A stretch of 62,785 nucleotides of DNA from an uncultured Pelagibacteraceae bacterium (GTDB taxonomy: Bacteria; Pseudomonadota; Alphaproteobacteria; Pelagibacterales; Pelagibacteraceae), in assembly GCA_902516395.1 (NCBI GenBank), contig CABXYN010000004.1, positions 1-62,785 of the forward strand. Reading direction: 5' to 3'. Shown one piece after another: positions 30,637-39,385 of this stretch. The notes under the pieces were generated by a model that was not told the DNA's origin, did no database searches, and saw only the letters and a list, made by a program, of their open reading frames with translations. Numbering within the stretch: the first letter of the stretch is position 1; the number at the start of each line of letters is the position of its first letter. The position numbers and the translations under genes are program-made.

Positions 30637-32184
30637 ATGAGTAAAATTATTGGTATAGACCTAGGAACTACTTATAGTGCAATTGCACAATTAGATGATT
30701 TAGGAACACCTGAAGTATTAGCATCTACAGATAATAATAAAAAAATCACAGCAAGTTCTGTTTATATTAAAGATCAAAATGTGATTGTTGGTGACAAGGC
30801 ACTTGATGCTTTAGAAACAGTTCCAAAAAAAGTTATTACTGAGACCAAAAGGCAAATGGAAAATGATGTAGTTTACTCAGTTGATGAGGGAAAATGGGTA
30901 GATAAAGATGAAGAAAATAAAGATTATTATTCTCCAGCTCAAATCTCTTCTTTTATATTATCGAAGCTTAAAGGTTACGCATCTGACGTTAAAAAAGCGG
31001 TCATAACTGTTCCGGCATTATTTGCTGAAAAAGCAAGAGTGGCAACTTTAGATGCTGCAAAAATGGCTGGGATTGAAGTTATAAGTTTAATAAATGAGCC
31101 AACCGCAGCTGCTTGTTATTATGCAAGTCTGCCAAATGTAAAAAAAATTACAGGAAAAATTTTGGTATTTGATTTAGGGGGTGGAACGTTTGATGTAACT
31201 GTTTGTGAGGTACAAGGTGAAGAAGTTGAGGTAATAACTAGCAGAGGTGATAAATGGCTCGGCGGTAAAGATTTTGATAAAGAATTAATAAATTTAATAA
31301 ATGAGAAATATAAAAAACTAACTGGGAATGAATTAGATATCGAAAATAATTATTCTAAATATATGGAAGTAGCTGAGCAAGTAAAAAGAGTTTTATCAGT
31401 TAGAGATAAACAAATGGAAACAATCGATGGACCTGATGGTGCAAAGGAAATAGAAATCACAAGAGCTGAATTTGAACAATCAATACAAACTCATATTGAA
31501 AAACTTAAAATGCTTATGGAAGAAGCTCTTGATGGAAGTGGGTTAAAAGCTGAAAATATTAGTCATACATTACTTGTTGGTGGATCAACTAGAATTCCAA
31601 TAATTACAAAAACTATTGAACAGGTTATGAAAAAACCTCCATTGAAAGGTGTAAACGTCGATGAAGCCGTAGCAGCAGGGGCTGCGATTTATGCAGGTTT
31701 AAAATCAAAGAAAAATTTAAATGAGGCACAAAAAAAAGCAATCTCAAATGTTAAACTTCAAGATGTTTGTAATTTTTATTTAGGAACATTGGTTCAAGAA
31801 GACGATCCTGTTTTGAATAGACAAGTTACTAGTAATTTAATTTTGATAGATAGAGATACTCCTTTGCCAGCAACCAAAAGTTCAAGATTAGTGACACTTT
31901 ACGATGACCAAGAGTCTATCTCAATTGATATTACTCAAAGTGAAGGAAGAGAAAAAAATAGAGAATTTGTAAATATTATTCATCAAGGTGAATTAAAATT
32001 TCCTGACAAAAAACCTAAAGGAAGACCTATAGATGTAACCTATACTTATGACACTTCTGGTAAACTTCATTGTATTTTTGAAGATGAGGCAACTAAGGAA
32101 AAATATGAAGTATCAATAAGACCAGAGTCTGCAGAAGATTTAAGAAAAAACTATGAGGCTATCGAACATATTGTAATTGAGTAA
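30637..32184 (+). CDS. Hsp70/DnaK-like ATPase lacking the C-terminal lid
   Basis: The 515-residue protein has a complete nucleotide-binding domain: phosphate 1 loop GIDLGTTYS (6-14), NEPTAA (153-158), phosphate 2 DLGGGTFD (179-186) and adenosine motif VGGSTR (314-319). The following beta-rich part (about 370-500) resembles a substrate-binding sheet, but the helical lid and the EEVD-like tail of DnaK (about 640 residues) are absent. It is not the housekeeping DnaK, which would sit with dnaJ/grpE. Six bases downstream is a PDZ/TerB-like gene, an expected J-domain-like partner. Role in defence or stress is inferred from its island neighbours. Confidence 0.85.
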   Translation: MSKIIGIDLGTTYSAIAQLDDLGTPEVLASTDNNKKITASSVYIKDQNVIVGDKALDALETVPKKVITETKRQMENDVVYSVDEGKWVDKDEENKDYYSPAQISSFILSKLKGYASDVKKAVITVPALFAEKARVATLDAAKMAGIEVISLINEPTAAACYYASLPNVKKITGKILVFDLGGGTFDVTVCEVQGEEVEVITSRGDKWLGGKDFDKELINLINEKYKKLTGNELDIENNYSKYMEVAEQVKRVLSVRDKQMETIDGPDGAKEIEITRAEFEQSIQTHIEKLKMLMEEALDGSGLKAENISHTLLVGGSTRIPIITKTIEQVMKKPPLKGVNVDEAVAAGAAIYAGLKSKKNLNEAQKKAISNVKLQDVCNFYLGTLVQEDDPVLNRQVTSNLILIDRDTPLPATKSSRLVTLYDDQESISIDITQSEGREKNREFVNIIHQGELKFPDKKPKGRPIDVTYTYDTSGKLHCIFEDEATKEKYEVSIRPESAEDLRKNYEAIEHIVIE

Positions 32185-32190
32185 ATATTC

Positions 32191-34809
32191 GTGGCTGTAA
32201 AAAAAAAGAAAAAATTCAAACAAAGACTTCAGCATATTGTCCGTTTTGATATTGCATTCGATGCTTGGAACAGCAGGGATGCGTCAAAACCCCTGATAAC
32301 TTTTGTCCAAGCAGGGAGTATTTCAGATAAAAAATTTTTAGTAGGAGATTTAATATTATCTATTAATAACACAAAGATAAAAACAATTGGTGATTTAGAT
32401 TTTGAGGTAAATAAAATAGATTGGGGAGATAAGGTTTTATTTGAAGTAAAAAGATTAGATAAAATTGAAAAAGTCAAAATTAAAACAATTTCTTTTGAAA
32501 ATTATAATAAAAACCATGTTAATTGGCCCTGTCATGTAAAAGTAAAAAATAATTTAGTATTGATTGAAAAGAATGCTTTTGAATATCAAAATTTTGATAA
32601 TTCAGTAGAGAATGGAGATATCTTATTATCAATAGATTCAGAAAAAATTTCATCTGAATTTGACTTTGGAAAAGTAACTTCGAGATATAAGTCAGGAGAT
32701 AATGTAGAGTTTACAATTAAAAAAAAAGATAAATCAAAAGAAATTAAAATAAAAATAAAACTTATTAATTCTATTAAAGCCATAGCTATTAGTAAAAAAT
32801 CATGTGAGGACCATTATTTAAAAAAGGCAGGGTCATTATTGTTTAAAGAATGGGTTTTAACAGATTATGGAGCTAATCATGAGGATTGGAATAAAAGAAG
32901 AGAAGATATTATGAAATTAGAGACGATTGCTGAACGCTTTTCTGATGCAAGATTTATTGAAAATTCTGACTATATAAAAGATTGGACAAATAAAGATGCT
33001 AAACTTCTCACCAGCTTATTAAAACCTGAATACAAAGATATTAATTTCAAACTCAATTTTTTTAGTTTGATTTTTAATTCGAAAATTATTTCGAAATTAA
33101 AAAATCTTAATCTTAAGAAAGATTGCTGTTACTCATTTATTCTAACGGGAAAAGTTATTGGTGGAGATTGGGATAAGGATGTACCTGCAAATGTTAAAAA
33201 CTTTGAAAAATTAGTCTCCATTAAAGATAAAAAAAAGGAGGTATTCGTTGACGAAATTTCTGAGGCATCGTTAAACTTTTTTTTTAATGAAATGATAAAT
33301 AAAAAGAAGGATATTTTTATCAAATACAAATCAGATAAAAAATTTTGGTCATTTTCAAATGAAAAAAAGGCTGAACTTTCTACAAAACTATCTCAAGGAT
33401 TTGAAGGAATTGCATATTTTTTAGAATATTGGTTTGAATCAAAGTATAAATTTAATAAAGCAAAAGTTAAATTAGCAGTTGATGATTTTTGTAAAAGCTT
33501 TTTTTTAGAATATCCTGATTTCAATCTTGAGAGAATAAAAGAAATTGAAAAAATGGATCTTAAAGATGAGCCAGAATATGATGAAGATAATTATGGTTCA
33601 GATTACAAAGATAAAATTTATATTTCAACAAGTGTTAGTAAAAAAAAAGTGGCAGGAAAAGAATCATTTGTGGTTAAATTAAATAATTTACCTACTGATG
33701 AAGAAATAGAAAATTATACTATTGAAGGAAAAAAAATATATCTAAAAATTTATGTTTATGATGTGACAGATTTAGATGAAGATAAATACTTCAAGATTCA
33801 AGATAACGGTGAGGATACAGGACAATATTTTCTTAACAATTGTCATGTAGTTAAAACAGAAGATTTATCATGGTCTGAAGGTAACGGAATTCTAGTTCAA
33901 TCCACAGAATTAGAAACTTACGGAATGAAACAACTATATGAATTAGCTTTTCCATACTCAAAATTAAAATTACCAAAATATGGAAAAAGGAAACTATCTT
34001 TTAGAACATTTATTTGCACTGAAGATCAAAAATTTGATGAAAATAACGGAAGATTTATTACTTACGATAATCCAACTTTCAGAGCTGAAGAGTATTTTTT
34101 AGATAGTTATTCAGAGGGATTTGATGAATATAATGATTATACAGATATTTTATCCTATTCGTCTTCTGAGATAGAAGTTGAATATAAACAGCCTGGATAT
34201 TTAGAAATTAATAAACGAAAATATAATGATCTTAAAATTGCTTTGAGCTTAGCTTTAAACCAAGATGATAAAAATAATCAGAAAGCTAATTTAAAAAAGA
34301 TAAAAGACTCAGTAAGATACGGAGATTATACCGTTGAAGGAAATATCCATAAAATACTTAGTTTGAAAAAAAATTACGAAAAATCTGTAAATGAAAAATT
34401 AAATTTAGATAATATTCTAAAAGACCTAAAGAAAAATTCTGTAATACACGAGAGATATGAAATAATAGATTTTTTACTTAATCTTGCCACAGAAGATGAA
34501 ACTTTTAATAGTAAAGAAAACAAGTTTATAGACAAAGTTTCTAAGGAACTAGAACTAAATAAAGATAAATATCAAGAAATTAAAAAACAAAAAACTTCAG
34601 CTGTAAAATTTGTAGATTTTGGTGAAGAGGTAGAGGAAAGTGTGTTCGGGATTAATAAGGATATGACTAAAGATGAAAAGCTTAAAATTTTAAGAAAAGA
34701 ATATAGTAGATGGAATGCTTTAACAAATAATACCGATAAAATGATTAGAGAAAGAGCTAAAGAAATGAGAGATCTAGCTGCAAATTTGAGATCTCAATAT
34801 AATAAATAA
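32191..34809 (+). CDS. PDZ-like/TerB-like multidomain partner of the Hsp70-like protein
   Basis: The 872-residue protein starts with GTG six bases after the Hsp70-like gene. Two PDZ-like modules occupy about residues 25-110 and 110-195 (FLVGDLILSINNTKIKTIGD; VENGDILLSIDSEKISSEFD). A long central region of unknown fold follows, including a beta-rich part near 480-680. Near residues 755-815 is a TerB-like helical segment (EIIDFLLNLATEDETFNSKE), and the last 45 residues form a helix pair (LRKEYSRWNALTNNTDKMI) seen in TerB/DjlA-type J-protein relatives. No HPD motif is present. It probably couples the Hsp70-like ATPase to a client. Confidence 0.65.
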   Translation: MAVKKKKKFKQRLQHIVRFDIAFDAWNSRDASKPLITFVQAGSISDKKFLVGDLILSINNTKIKTIGDLDFEVNKIDWGDKVLFEVKRLDKIEKVKIKTISFENYNKNHVNWPCHVKVKNNLVLIEKNAFEYQNFDNSVENGDILLSIDSEKISSEFDFGKVTSRYKSGDNVEFTIKKKDKSKEIKIKIKLINSIKAIAISKKSCEDHYLKKAGSLLFKEWVLTDYGANHEDWNKRREDIMKLETIAERFSDARFIENSDYIKDWTNKDAKLLTSLLKPEYKDINFKLNFFSLIFNSKIISKLKNLNLKKDCCYSFILTGKVIGGDWDKDVPANVKNFEKLVSIKDKKKEVFVDEISEASLNFFFNEMINKKKDIFIKYKSDKKFWSFSNEKKAELSTKLSQGFEGIAYFLEYWFESKYKFNKAKVKLAVDDFCKSFFLEYPDFNLERIKEIEKMDLKDEPEYDEDNYGSDYKDKIYISTSVSKKKVAGKESFVVKLNNLPTDEEIENYTIEGKKIYLKIYVYDVTDLDEDKYFKIQDNGEDTGQYFLNNCHVVKTEDLSWSEGNGILVQSTELETYGMKQLYELAFPYSKLKLPKYGKRKLSFRTFICTEDQKFDENNGRFITYDNPTFRAEEYFLDSYSEGFDEYNDYTDILSYSSSEIEVEYKQPGYLEINKRKYNDLKIALSLALNQDDKNNQKANLKKIKDSVRYGDYTVEGNIHKILSLKKNYEKSVNEKLNLDNILKDLKKNSVIHERYEIIDFLLNLATEDETFNSKENKFIDKVSKELELNKDKYQEIKKQKTSAVKFVDFGEEVEESVFGINKDMTKDEKLKILRKEYSRWNALTNNTDKMIRERAKEMRDLAANLRSQYNK

Positions 34810-34816
34810 TTTAACA

Positions 34817-35944
34817 CTATTTTATCGTATCGATTAATTTTTTTAAAATAGAACTTGCATCTTTATTGTGATTATCAGATTCAGCAAATATTTCTTTTAA
34901 GGTTGATATTATTTTTTGTTTATCAGACTTCATTAAAATTTTGGCCTCGGTAAAGGCATTTTCGATTCTCTTTTCCACTACAGACATCTTTGAAATGTTT
35001 AAAAGGCTTTTTATACTTATTGCTGCTTTTTCTCCAAATCTCTTTTCGAATTTTTCTTGTTCAACTTTAGAAAACTTTTTATCTGCAAGATAGATACTCA
35101 GTGAACCCCATAATAAAGCTTTATTAATTATTTCTTTATTGGAATTATCTAATTCATTTCCAGTTACTTTTTTTATACTTTCATTAATCTTCTTATCAAT
35201 CATTTTTAGATTATAAACACCTTTTTTATCCGTTTTGAAAAATTCGTTGTATTCATGGCTCATTGAAAACCATATCAATGCCTGCATTCGATTAAGAAAT
35301 GTTGGATGAGTAGCATAAAGTAAATTAGTATTTCCTTGTAACTTTTTTAATTCTCTCAATTGATCTAAATAAGAACTAAAATTAAAAGAGATGTGTTCAT
35401 CACTTAAACCTGTTGATATTTTTAGCATTGCTCTTAAAGAATTCTCGATACTACCTGAGCCTAACAAGCCAGCTCGATCAGCTGAGATTTCTGCAGCCCT
35501 ACTTAAATTAAGAAAATTAAGATATTCATTTCTTGTCCTTGCTTTTTCAATAGGCGGATAAAGGCTGTGTTGATAATAAAAATGAGAAATTTCATGTGCA
35601 ATAACACTCTCTAACTCACCTGGATTTAGTAATTCAACCATTTTTGAGGTAATAATTATTTCTGCATTCAAACTTTGAGGCATCATTGCGCAAGCTGCTT
35701 GAGTTTCAATATGATTTGCAGTGATGAAAAAATTAAAATTGTTTTTAACACCAAGCCTTTTAAAAACATTATCAATAGAACTGGCAATTTTTGGAAATAA
35801 ATTTTCACTTACTTTAACTGAACTTGATAATAAATTTCTTAAATTTTGATTATTAAAATTTTTAGTATCGTTTTTGTTATATTGAACAATTCCTAATTCA
35901 TTCAAATCATCATAAGTGTATCTAAATTTATCTAAGAAATTCAT
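34817..35944 (-). CDS. Soluble M48-type zinc metallopeptidase
   Basis: The 375-residue protein has the zinc-binding HEISH motif at 117-121 and a downstream EISADRAGL (third ligand Glu). This is typical of M48/HtpX/Oma1-like peptidases. Neither transmembrane helices nor a signal peptide is apparent, unlike HtpX. The C-terminal half is helical and of unknown role, with KSLLNISKM and a Lys-rich end. It is convergent with the PDZ/TerB gene (seven bases apart) and is the last gene of a minus-strand operon with two nuclease-like genes. A peptidase beside an Hsp70-like module suggests protein quality control or cleavage of a sensed target. Confidence 0.8.
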   Translation of the reverse strand: MNFLDKFRYTYDDLNELGIVQYNKNDTKNFNNQNLRNLLSSSVKVSENLFPKIASSIDNVFKRLGVKNNFNFFITANHIETQAACAMMPQSLNAEIIITSKMVELLNPGELESVIAHEISHFYYQHSLYPPIEKARTRNEYLNFLNLSRAAEISADRAGLLGSGSIENSLRAMLKISTGLSDEHISFNFSSYLDQLRELKKLQGNTNLLYATHPTFLNRMQALIWFSMSHEYNEFFKTDKKGVYNLKMIDKKINESIKKVTGNELDNSNKEIINKALLWGSLSIYLADKKFSKVEQEKFEKRFGEKAAISIKSLLNISKMSVVEKRIENAFTEAKILMKSDKQKIISTLKEIFAESDNHNKDASSILKKLIDTIK

Positions 35945-35966
35945 CTTAATGCTAGAACTTTACTTA

Positions 35967-36155
35967 TTATTTTTCACTATCTTTTATCAAGTCTTTCCAA
36001 CTATATTTTTCAGTTTTATTATCATGATTATCTTTATTATCATCTTTGGCTTTTTTCATTTCTTTGTATAGCTTGATAAAATCTTGCCTAGATCCTTTCT
36101 TTTTTCCTAAAGCCCTAAACTTATTGGTCCACTTATTCTTATCTCTCTTTTCCAT
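35967..36155 (-). CDS. Small charged hypothetical protein
   Basis: A 62-residue, highly charged protein rich in Lys and Asp, containing SRQDFIKLYKEMKKAKDDN and ending WKDLIKDSEK. It sits 13 bases after the DUF2130 gene and 22 before the M48 gene. I do not recognise it. It may be a small adaptor or a disordered regulator. Confidence 0.5.
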   Translation of the reverse strand: MEKRDKNKWTNKFRALGKKKGSRQDFIKLYKEMKKAKDDNKDNHDNKTEKYSWKDLIKDSEK

Positions 36156-36168
36156 TTACTTTATCTCA

Positions 36169-37182
36169 TCATTCATCATCATCAATATCTTCAGTACCAT
36201 CTTGTATCTTAATTAAATTAGTTGTCATTTTCGTTCCCTCGACTTGTGAAAGTGTCCTTACTATATTTGCAAGATGATCTTTTCTATCATTCCATAAAGC
36301 AATTCTTTTTTTATAACTCTTGTCATCATTTGATTTATCTTTTTCAATTTGACTTTTCTCTTGAATTGCAGTTTTTAATAAACTTCTAAATTCAATTATA
36401 AAAGTTTCACTATTGAATATCTGCCATAATTCATTTTGAGATTTATCTGGGTTTTTCGTTGCTTGATTTCTAACTACATTAACTGTAAAAGCAAGTTGTC
36501 TTACCATTTCACTAACAACATCAAGAGTCTCATCAAATTTACAAATTATTATTCTTTTATTTTCTCTAAACTCGAATTTTTCTTTCATTTTTTTTGGTAA
36601 TATTTCAGTTGCTAAAACACCAAGACCAATATTGTTTACAGACATATCGTCTAGAAGTTTTTCCACCCATTTTTCTGAAAAATTTTTTACGGTTTTGCTT
36701 TCCCATAAAACTTTCCCACAACTTATATTTTTATCCATGATTTCTTGAATGGTGTCAGCACCTGGTTTACCTTTTGGAACAGGTGTAAACACGTCATTAA
36801 GAAATCTCTTGCTTAAATAATTTTCTAAAACAACTTCTTGTACCTCACCATCTAATTCCGGAGATCCTTGATCTATTGGTCTTTGTGCTTTTTCAAGTGA
36901 CTCTTGTGTTTTAACTAAAGCTTTGTTTGCTTTCTTTAAATCCTCTCCCATCCTTGAAGTTTTCGTTTTCTCTTTTTGAATGTCTTTATCATGTTCAAAC
37001 TTAAGTGAATTTCGAACTTCATTTTCTATTTGAGGTTTAAGTTCTTTTCTTAGTGAATTTTCTAATTTCTTTTTTTCTTTTTCATTGATTTCATTTCGAA
37101 CATCTTCTTCAATATCTTTCCTAATTTGTTCATCAACATCAATTAGTTCTCCACAACTTGGACATTTTACAGTTTGGCTCAT
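36169..37182 (-). CDS. DUF2130 protein with N-terminal zinc finger-like motif and coiled coil
   Basis: The 337-residue protein starts with a CPSCG half-knuckle (7-11), followed by a long Lys/Glu-rich coiled coil to about residue 105. The C-terminal DUF2130 domain then shows GSPELDGEVQEVVLENYL, FTPVPKGKPGADTIQEI, CGKVLWESKTVKNFSEKW and a VLATEILPKKMK strand. The domain has a restriction-endonuclease-like look (E, D and E-x-K residues on consecutive strands), which I infer. It starts three bases after the nuclease gene upstream, so the two are co-expressed. Confidence 0.75.
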   Translation of the reverse strand: MSQTVKCPSCGELIDVDEQIRKDIEEDVRNEINEKEKKKLENSLRKELKPQIENEVRNSLKFEHDKDIQKEKTKTSRMGEDLKKANKALVKTQESLEKAQRPIDQGSPELDGEVQEVVLENYLSKRFLNDVFTPVPKGKPGADTIQEIMDKNISCGKVLWESKTVKNFSEKWVEKLLDDMSVNNIGLGVLATEILPKKMKEKFEFRENKRIIICKFDETLDVVSEMVRQLAFTVNVVRNQATKNPDKSQNELWQIFNSETFIIEFRSLLKTAIQEKSQIEKDKSNDDKSYKKRIALWNDRKDHLANIVRTLSQVEGTKMTTNLIKIQDGTEDIDDDE

Positions 37183-37185
37183 TTA

Positions 37186-37896
37186 TTAATTACAATTTTT
37201 TTTTTCATTATACCATCGACAATTATCACAGTCTTCACCTGAATTTGGTTTTTTTTCAGATTTTAAGCAATTTTTTAAATCAACTAAAGTGTCTTCAATA
37301 TAATCTGTTTTTAATTTGTAAGATAATAATGTTGTTTTAAAATTGACTTTTTTGTTAAATGTTTTTTGACTTTCGTCTTGAGCATTACAAATCAACCAAT
37401 AACCAGTATCATGAACTTTAAAGTCATTAAGTTTTAGAAGATAAGCATAAAAATCAAGCTGTCTTAAATAGGATTTATGATAATGTTTATCTGATGAAGT
37501 ATAGTCTTCCAATTTTTTATTAGATGTAGCTTTATAATCTAAAACAACTATTTCATCGGTATCTTTGTTTAACCATAAGTCGTCCAAAGCTCCAAAAATT
37601 TCTATACTAGTTCTTTTTGATTTAGCCCTAACACCACTTCTATTAAATCTATATTTTTTTAAAGTTTCTGGATCAAGACCATTATAAGGAACAAAGTTTA
37701 AATTATATTCTTTAAATATTGGATGAGGTTCACCTTTTGCTCTTAATTCATCAAACTCTTCTTTCAATAAAGAGTCTACTCTAGAATTAATTGGATGACC
37801 CGGAGTGCCTGGCGGTTTGATTTGATGTTTTTCTAAAAGATAAAAACACAATGGACATTTTATAAAGCTATCCCATTTAGATCTACTTATTGCCAT
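37186..37896 (-). CDS. PD-(D/E)xK nuclease of RecB/Cas4 type with probable Fe-S cluster
   Basis: The 236-residue protein opens SRSKWDSFIKCPLCFYL, typical of the RecB nuclease superfamily. The catalytic set is visible: FGALDDLW (Asp near 105), VVLDYKATS (Asp120, Lys122) and RQLDFYAYLL (Gln near 146). Cysteines at 14/17 and 223, 226, 235 match the split 4Fe-4S layout of Cas4/AddB-type nucleases. No cas genes or repeats are nearby, so it is not a CRISPR component. It likely acts on DNA ends with the adjacent DUF2130 protein. Confidence 0.8.
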   Translation of the reverse strand: MAISRSKWDSFIKCPLCFYLLEKHQIKPPGTPGHPINSRVDSLLKEEFDELRAKGEPHPIFKEYNLNFVPYNGLDPETLKKYRFNRSGVRAKSKRTSIEIFGALDDLWLNKDTDEIVVLDYKATSNKKLEDYTSSDKHYHKSYLRQLDFYAYLLKLNDFKVHDTGYWLICNAQDESQKTFNKKVNFKTTLLSYKLKTDYIEDTLVDLKNCLKSEKKPNSGEDCDNCRWYNEKKNCN

Positions 37897-37909
37897 AAGA
37901 ACTCCAGTT

Positions 37910-38182
37910 TCAATTTTCTTTTAATTTTCGTGTTAAAACTTCCATTTCTATTTCATTTTTTTTGTACTCATGTCTTATCCTTAAGTACCTAGCTAATCTC
38001 AACATACTGTATGGTAAAAAATAGATTTTTAAAACAAATTTTAAAAAAGGTCTTGTTTTATAAAATTGTTCATCAGCTTGTTTTGTAATTTCCTTATTAG
38101 CTAAATACATATCTATAGAATGTTTCCAATCTTGACAGTATGTTAATCGCTCTTTTAGTTTATTTTTATAATAGTTATTCAT
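37910..38182 (-). CDS. Small hypothetical protein with basic amphipathic helices
   Basis: From the ATG at 38182 it has 90 residues (MNNYYKNKLKERLTYCQDW). A hydrophobic stretch FVLKIYFLPYSMLRLARYL flanked by basic residues may touch the membrane. The start overlaps the stop of the 53-residue gene (ATGA), which is why the start here is chosen over one 30 bases upstream. No family recognised. Confidence 0.55.
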   Translation of the reverse strand: MNNYYKNKLKERLTYCQDWKHSIDMYLANKEITKQADEQFYKTRPFLKFVLKIYFLPYSMLRLARYLRIRHEYKKNEIEMEVLTRKLKEN

Positions 38183-38340
38183 TTTACGTACCTCGCAATT
38201 TGTGTGTAACATTGTGGTTTAACTGAAGATTTGCCAATTATTTTAATCTCTTCATTTTTGTAATAATAAATCCAATAATAGTGTTGTTTATTTTCTTCAT
38301 CAAAAATTTCCTCAATTCTAATTTCAGTGATTTTATTCAT
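38179..38340 (-). CDS. 53-residue protein, paralogue of the one at 51655-51828
   Basis: Reads MNKITEIRIEEIFDEENKQH, then an aromatic patch YYWIYYYKNEEIKII and ending QIARYVK. It overlaps both neighbours (TAATG upstream, ATGA downstream), strong support for translation. The 57-residue protein at 51655-51828 shares IxEIRxEE, HxYxxYxYYKNxxIKII, KP and ARYV, so they are one family. Predicted two- or three-stranded sheet. Function unknown; presence at the head of two defence-like operons hints at a shared regulatory or inhibitory role. Confidence 0.65.
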   Translation of the reverse strand: MNKITEIRIEEIFDEENKQHYYWIYYYKNEEIKIIGKSSVKPQCYTQIARYVK

Positions 38341-38600
38341 TAGTGATAAGTCCTTTCCTTCTTCAAATACTCAAAATACAGTTTGAAGATTGCAAGTCTT
38401 ACTTTTCTCATGACACTATCCCATTCCTCCTCAGAGTTATTACATAACCAAGGAAGATCTTTTTGTTTTAACTTAAATACTTCAATAAATACTTGATCAA
38501 CAGATTGAAGTAGACGGTTTACATCTTTCTCGCCCTGGACAGCTATTAGATTAATAAGTTTATCGTGATCGGATAACTTTGATATTTTCTTGCTCTTCAT
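38340..38600 (-). CDS. Small hypothetical protein heading the nuclease/M48 operon
   Basis: An 86-residue protein, helical and acidic in the centre, with DKDLPWLC-like core (KQKDLPWLCNNSEEEWDSVM) and AIFKLYFEYLKKE at the C-terminus. It overlaps the 53-residue gene by one base and is the first clear gene of the operon running to 34817. The 365-base stretch upstream holds the hairpin-rich region. Confidence 0.55.
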   Translation of the reverse strand: MKSKKISKLSDHDKLINLIAVQGEKDVNRLLQSVDQVFIEVFKLKQKDLPWLCNNSEEEWDSVMRKVRLAIFKLYFEYLKKERTYH

Positions 38601-38749
38601 ATTTACCTTTCAGAACTAATAGTTCATGAAAGATAAAAATATATTTTCTGACTTTATTCATATTTTACCATTTAGAACCTAAGTTCAATTAATTGTTAAT
38701 AATGGTAAATTTTAAAGAACACGAACAAATGAAGTTCCGTCCAATTGTT

Positions 38750-38907
38750 TCAGAGAAAACCTTTTCTTCTACTTAAGCAGAGCTTAAATGAATTATTAAA
38801 TTCATTCCCTCATTGGATAGGAAAGTTAACTTTATTCTACTGAAGACTGCTAATACACACTATTAAAGTCAGAAATTTAATGTGTATAAGTAGTCTCCAG
38901 ATTTTTT
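38750..38907 (+). ncRNA. Candidate structured small RNA with terminator-like 3' end
   Basis: The non-coding stretch 38601-38964 holds a run of hairpins: 6 bp at 38754-38767, 6 bp at 38773-38787 (TTAAGC-AGA-GCTTAA) and 8 bp at 38787-38806 (AATGAATT-ATTA-AATTCATT). It ends in a long stem, 38840-38859 with 38881-38900, in which 18 of 20 positions pair, followed by six T at 38902. This suggests a plus-strand small RNA ending about 38907. Strand is inferred from the T-run. No known RNA family is recognised, and the remainder of 38601-38964 shows no convincing gene. Confidence 0.4.
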
Positions 38908-38964
38908 CTAAAAACTTACCTTAAAAACATTCATATATTATAGAATAATTTTTTCAACACAAAA

Positions 38965-39138
38965 TTACTTTTTATTTTTAATTTTAAAACCGTTTTTTTC
39001 CAACACTGTAATCAAATTTTTAAGCATTTCATCTCGTGAAGTATTTCTATCACCTATTTTTTCAAAGAATATAAGCTGTCTACCTTTCCTTTTTTTTCTT
39101 AATAAAAAGTCTCTTATTTTTTGAATTATTAATTTCAT
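38965..39138 (-). CDS. Small basic protein
   Basis: A 57-residue protein reading MKLIIQKIRDFLLRKKRKGR, ending VLEKNGFKIKNKK. A good ribosome-binding site (AAGGAG, spaced five bases) precedes the ATG, which is rare in this window and supports expression. Strongly basic N-terminal helix. No family recognised. It lies upstream of the hairpin region and divergent from the small membrane gene at 39174. Confidence 0.5.
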   Translation of the reverse strand: MKLIIQKIRDFLLRKKRKGRQLIFFEKIGDRNTSRDEMLKNLITVLEKNGFKIKNKK

Positions 39139-39173
39139 TATTTCTCCTTTTGTTTTTAAATTTAGAGAAAGTC

Positions 39174-39353
39174 ATGAACCTTTTAGTAAAAATTGGATCA
39201 TTTTTACTTAATGGTTTTATTGTTATTATTGCCATGTCTTCTCCTTTAGCGTTGTGTTTAAAGTCCCAGCAAGTAGAGTTAAGTTCTAAATCAGGACTAG
39301 TAATTTTATATCATAGTTTAGTCATATTTTTTAGTTATTTTATTAATTGTTAA
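39174..39353 (+). CDS. Putative small membrane protein
   Basis: From the ATG at 39174 it has 59 residues with two hydrophobic stretches (FLLNGFIVIIAMSSPLALCL and LVILYHSLVIFFSYFI). An upstream TTG in frame is less likely. It could be a small membrane effector or a chance frame in AT-rich DNA. The stop overlaps the next frame's region, but no strong ribosome-binding site is seen. Confidence 0.35.
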   Translation: MNLLVKIGSFLLNGFIVIIAMSSPLALCLKSQQVELSSKSGLVILYHSLVIFFSYFINC

Positions 39354-39385
39354 AGTTATTTTTCGGACTTTATAAACCTCAAAAC

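Noticed and set aside
30637..32184. Housekeeping DnaK
   Set aside because: Shorter by over 100 residues, lacks the lid, and has no dnaJ or grpE neighbour.
37186..37896. Cas4-like nuclease as a sign of CRISPR
   Set aside because: No repeat-spacer array and no other cas gene in the window; RecB-type nucleases occur in many systems.
38601..38661. 33-residue minus-strand frame starting at 38661
   Set aside because: It overlaps the 86-residue gene in another frame and lacks a ribosome-binding site or coding-like composition.
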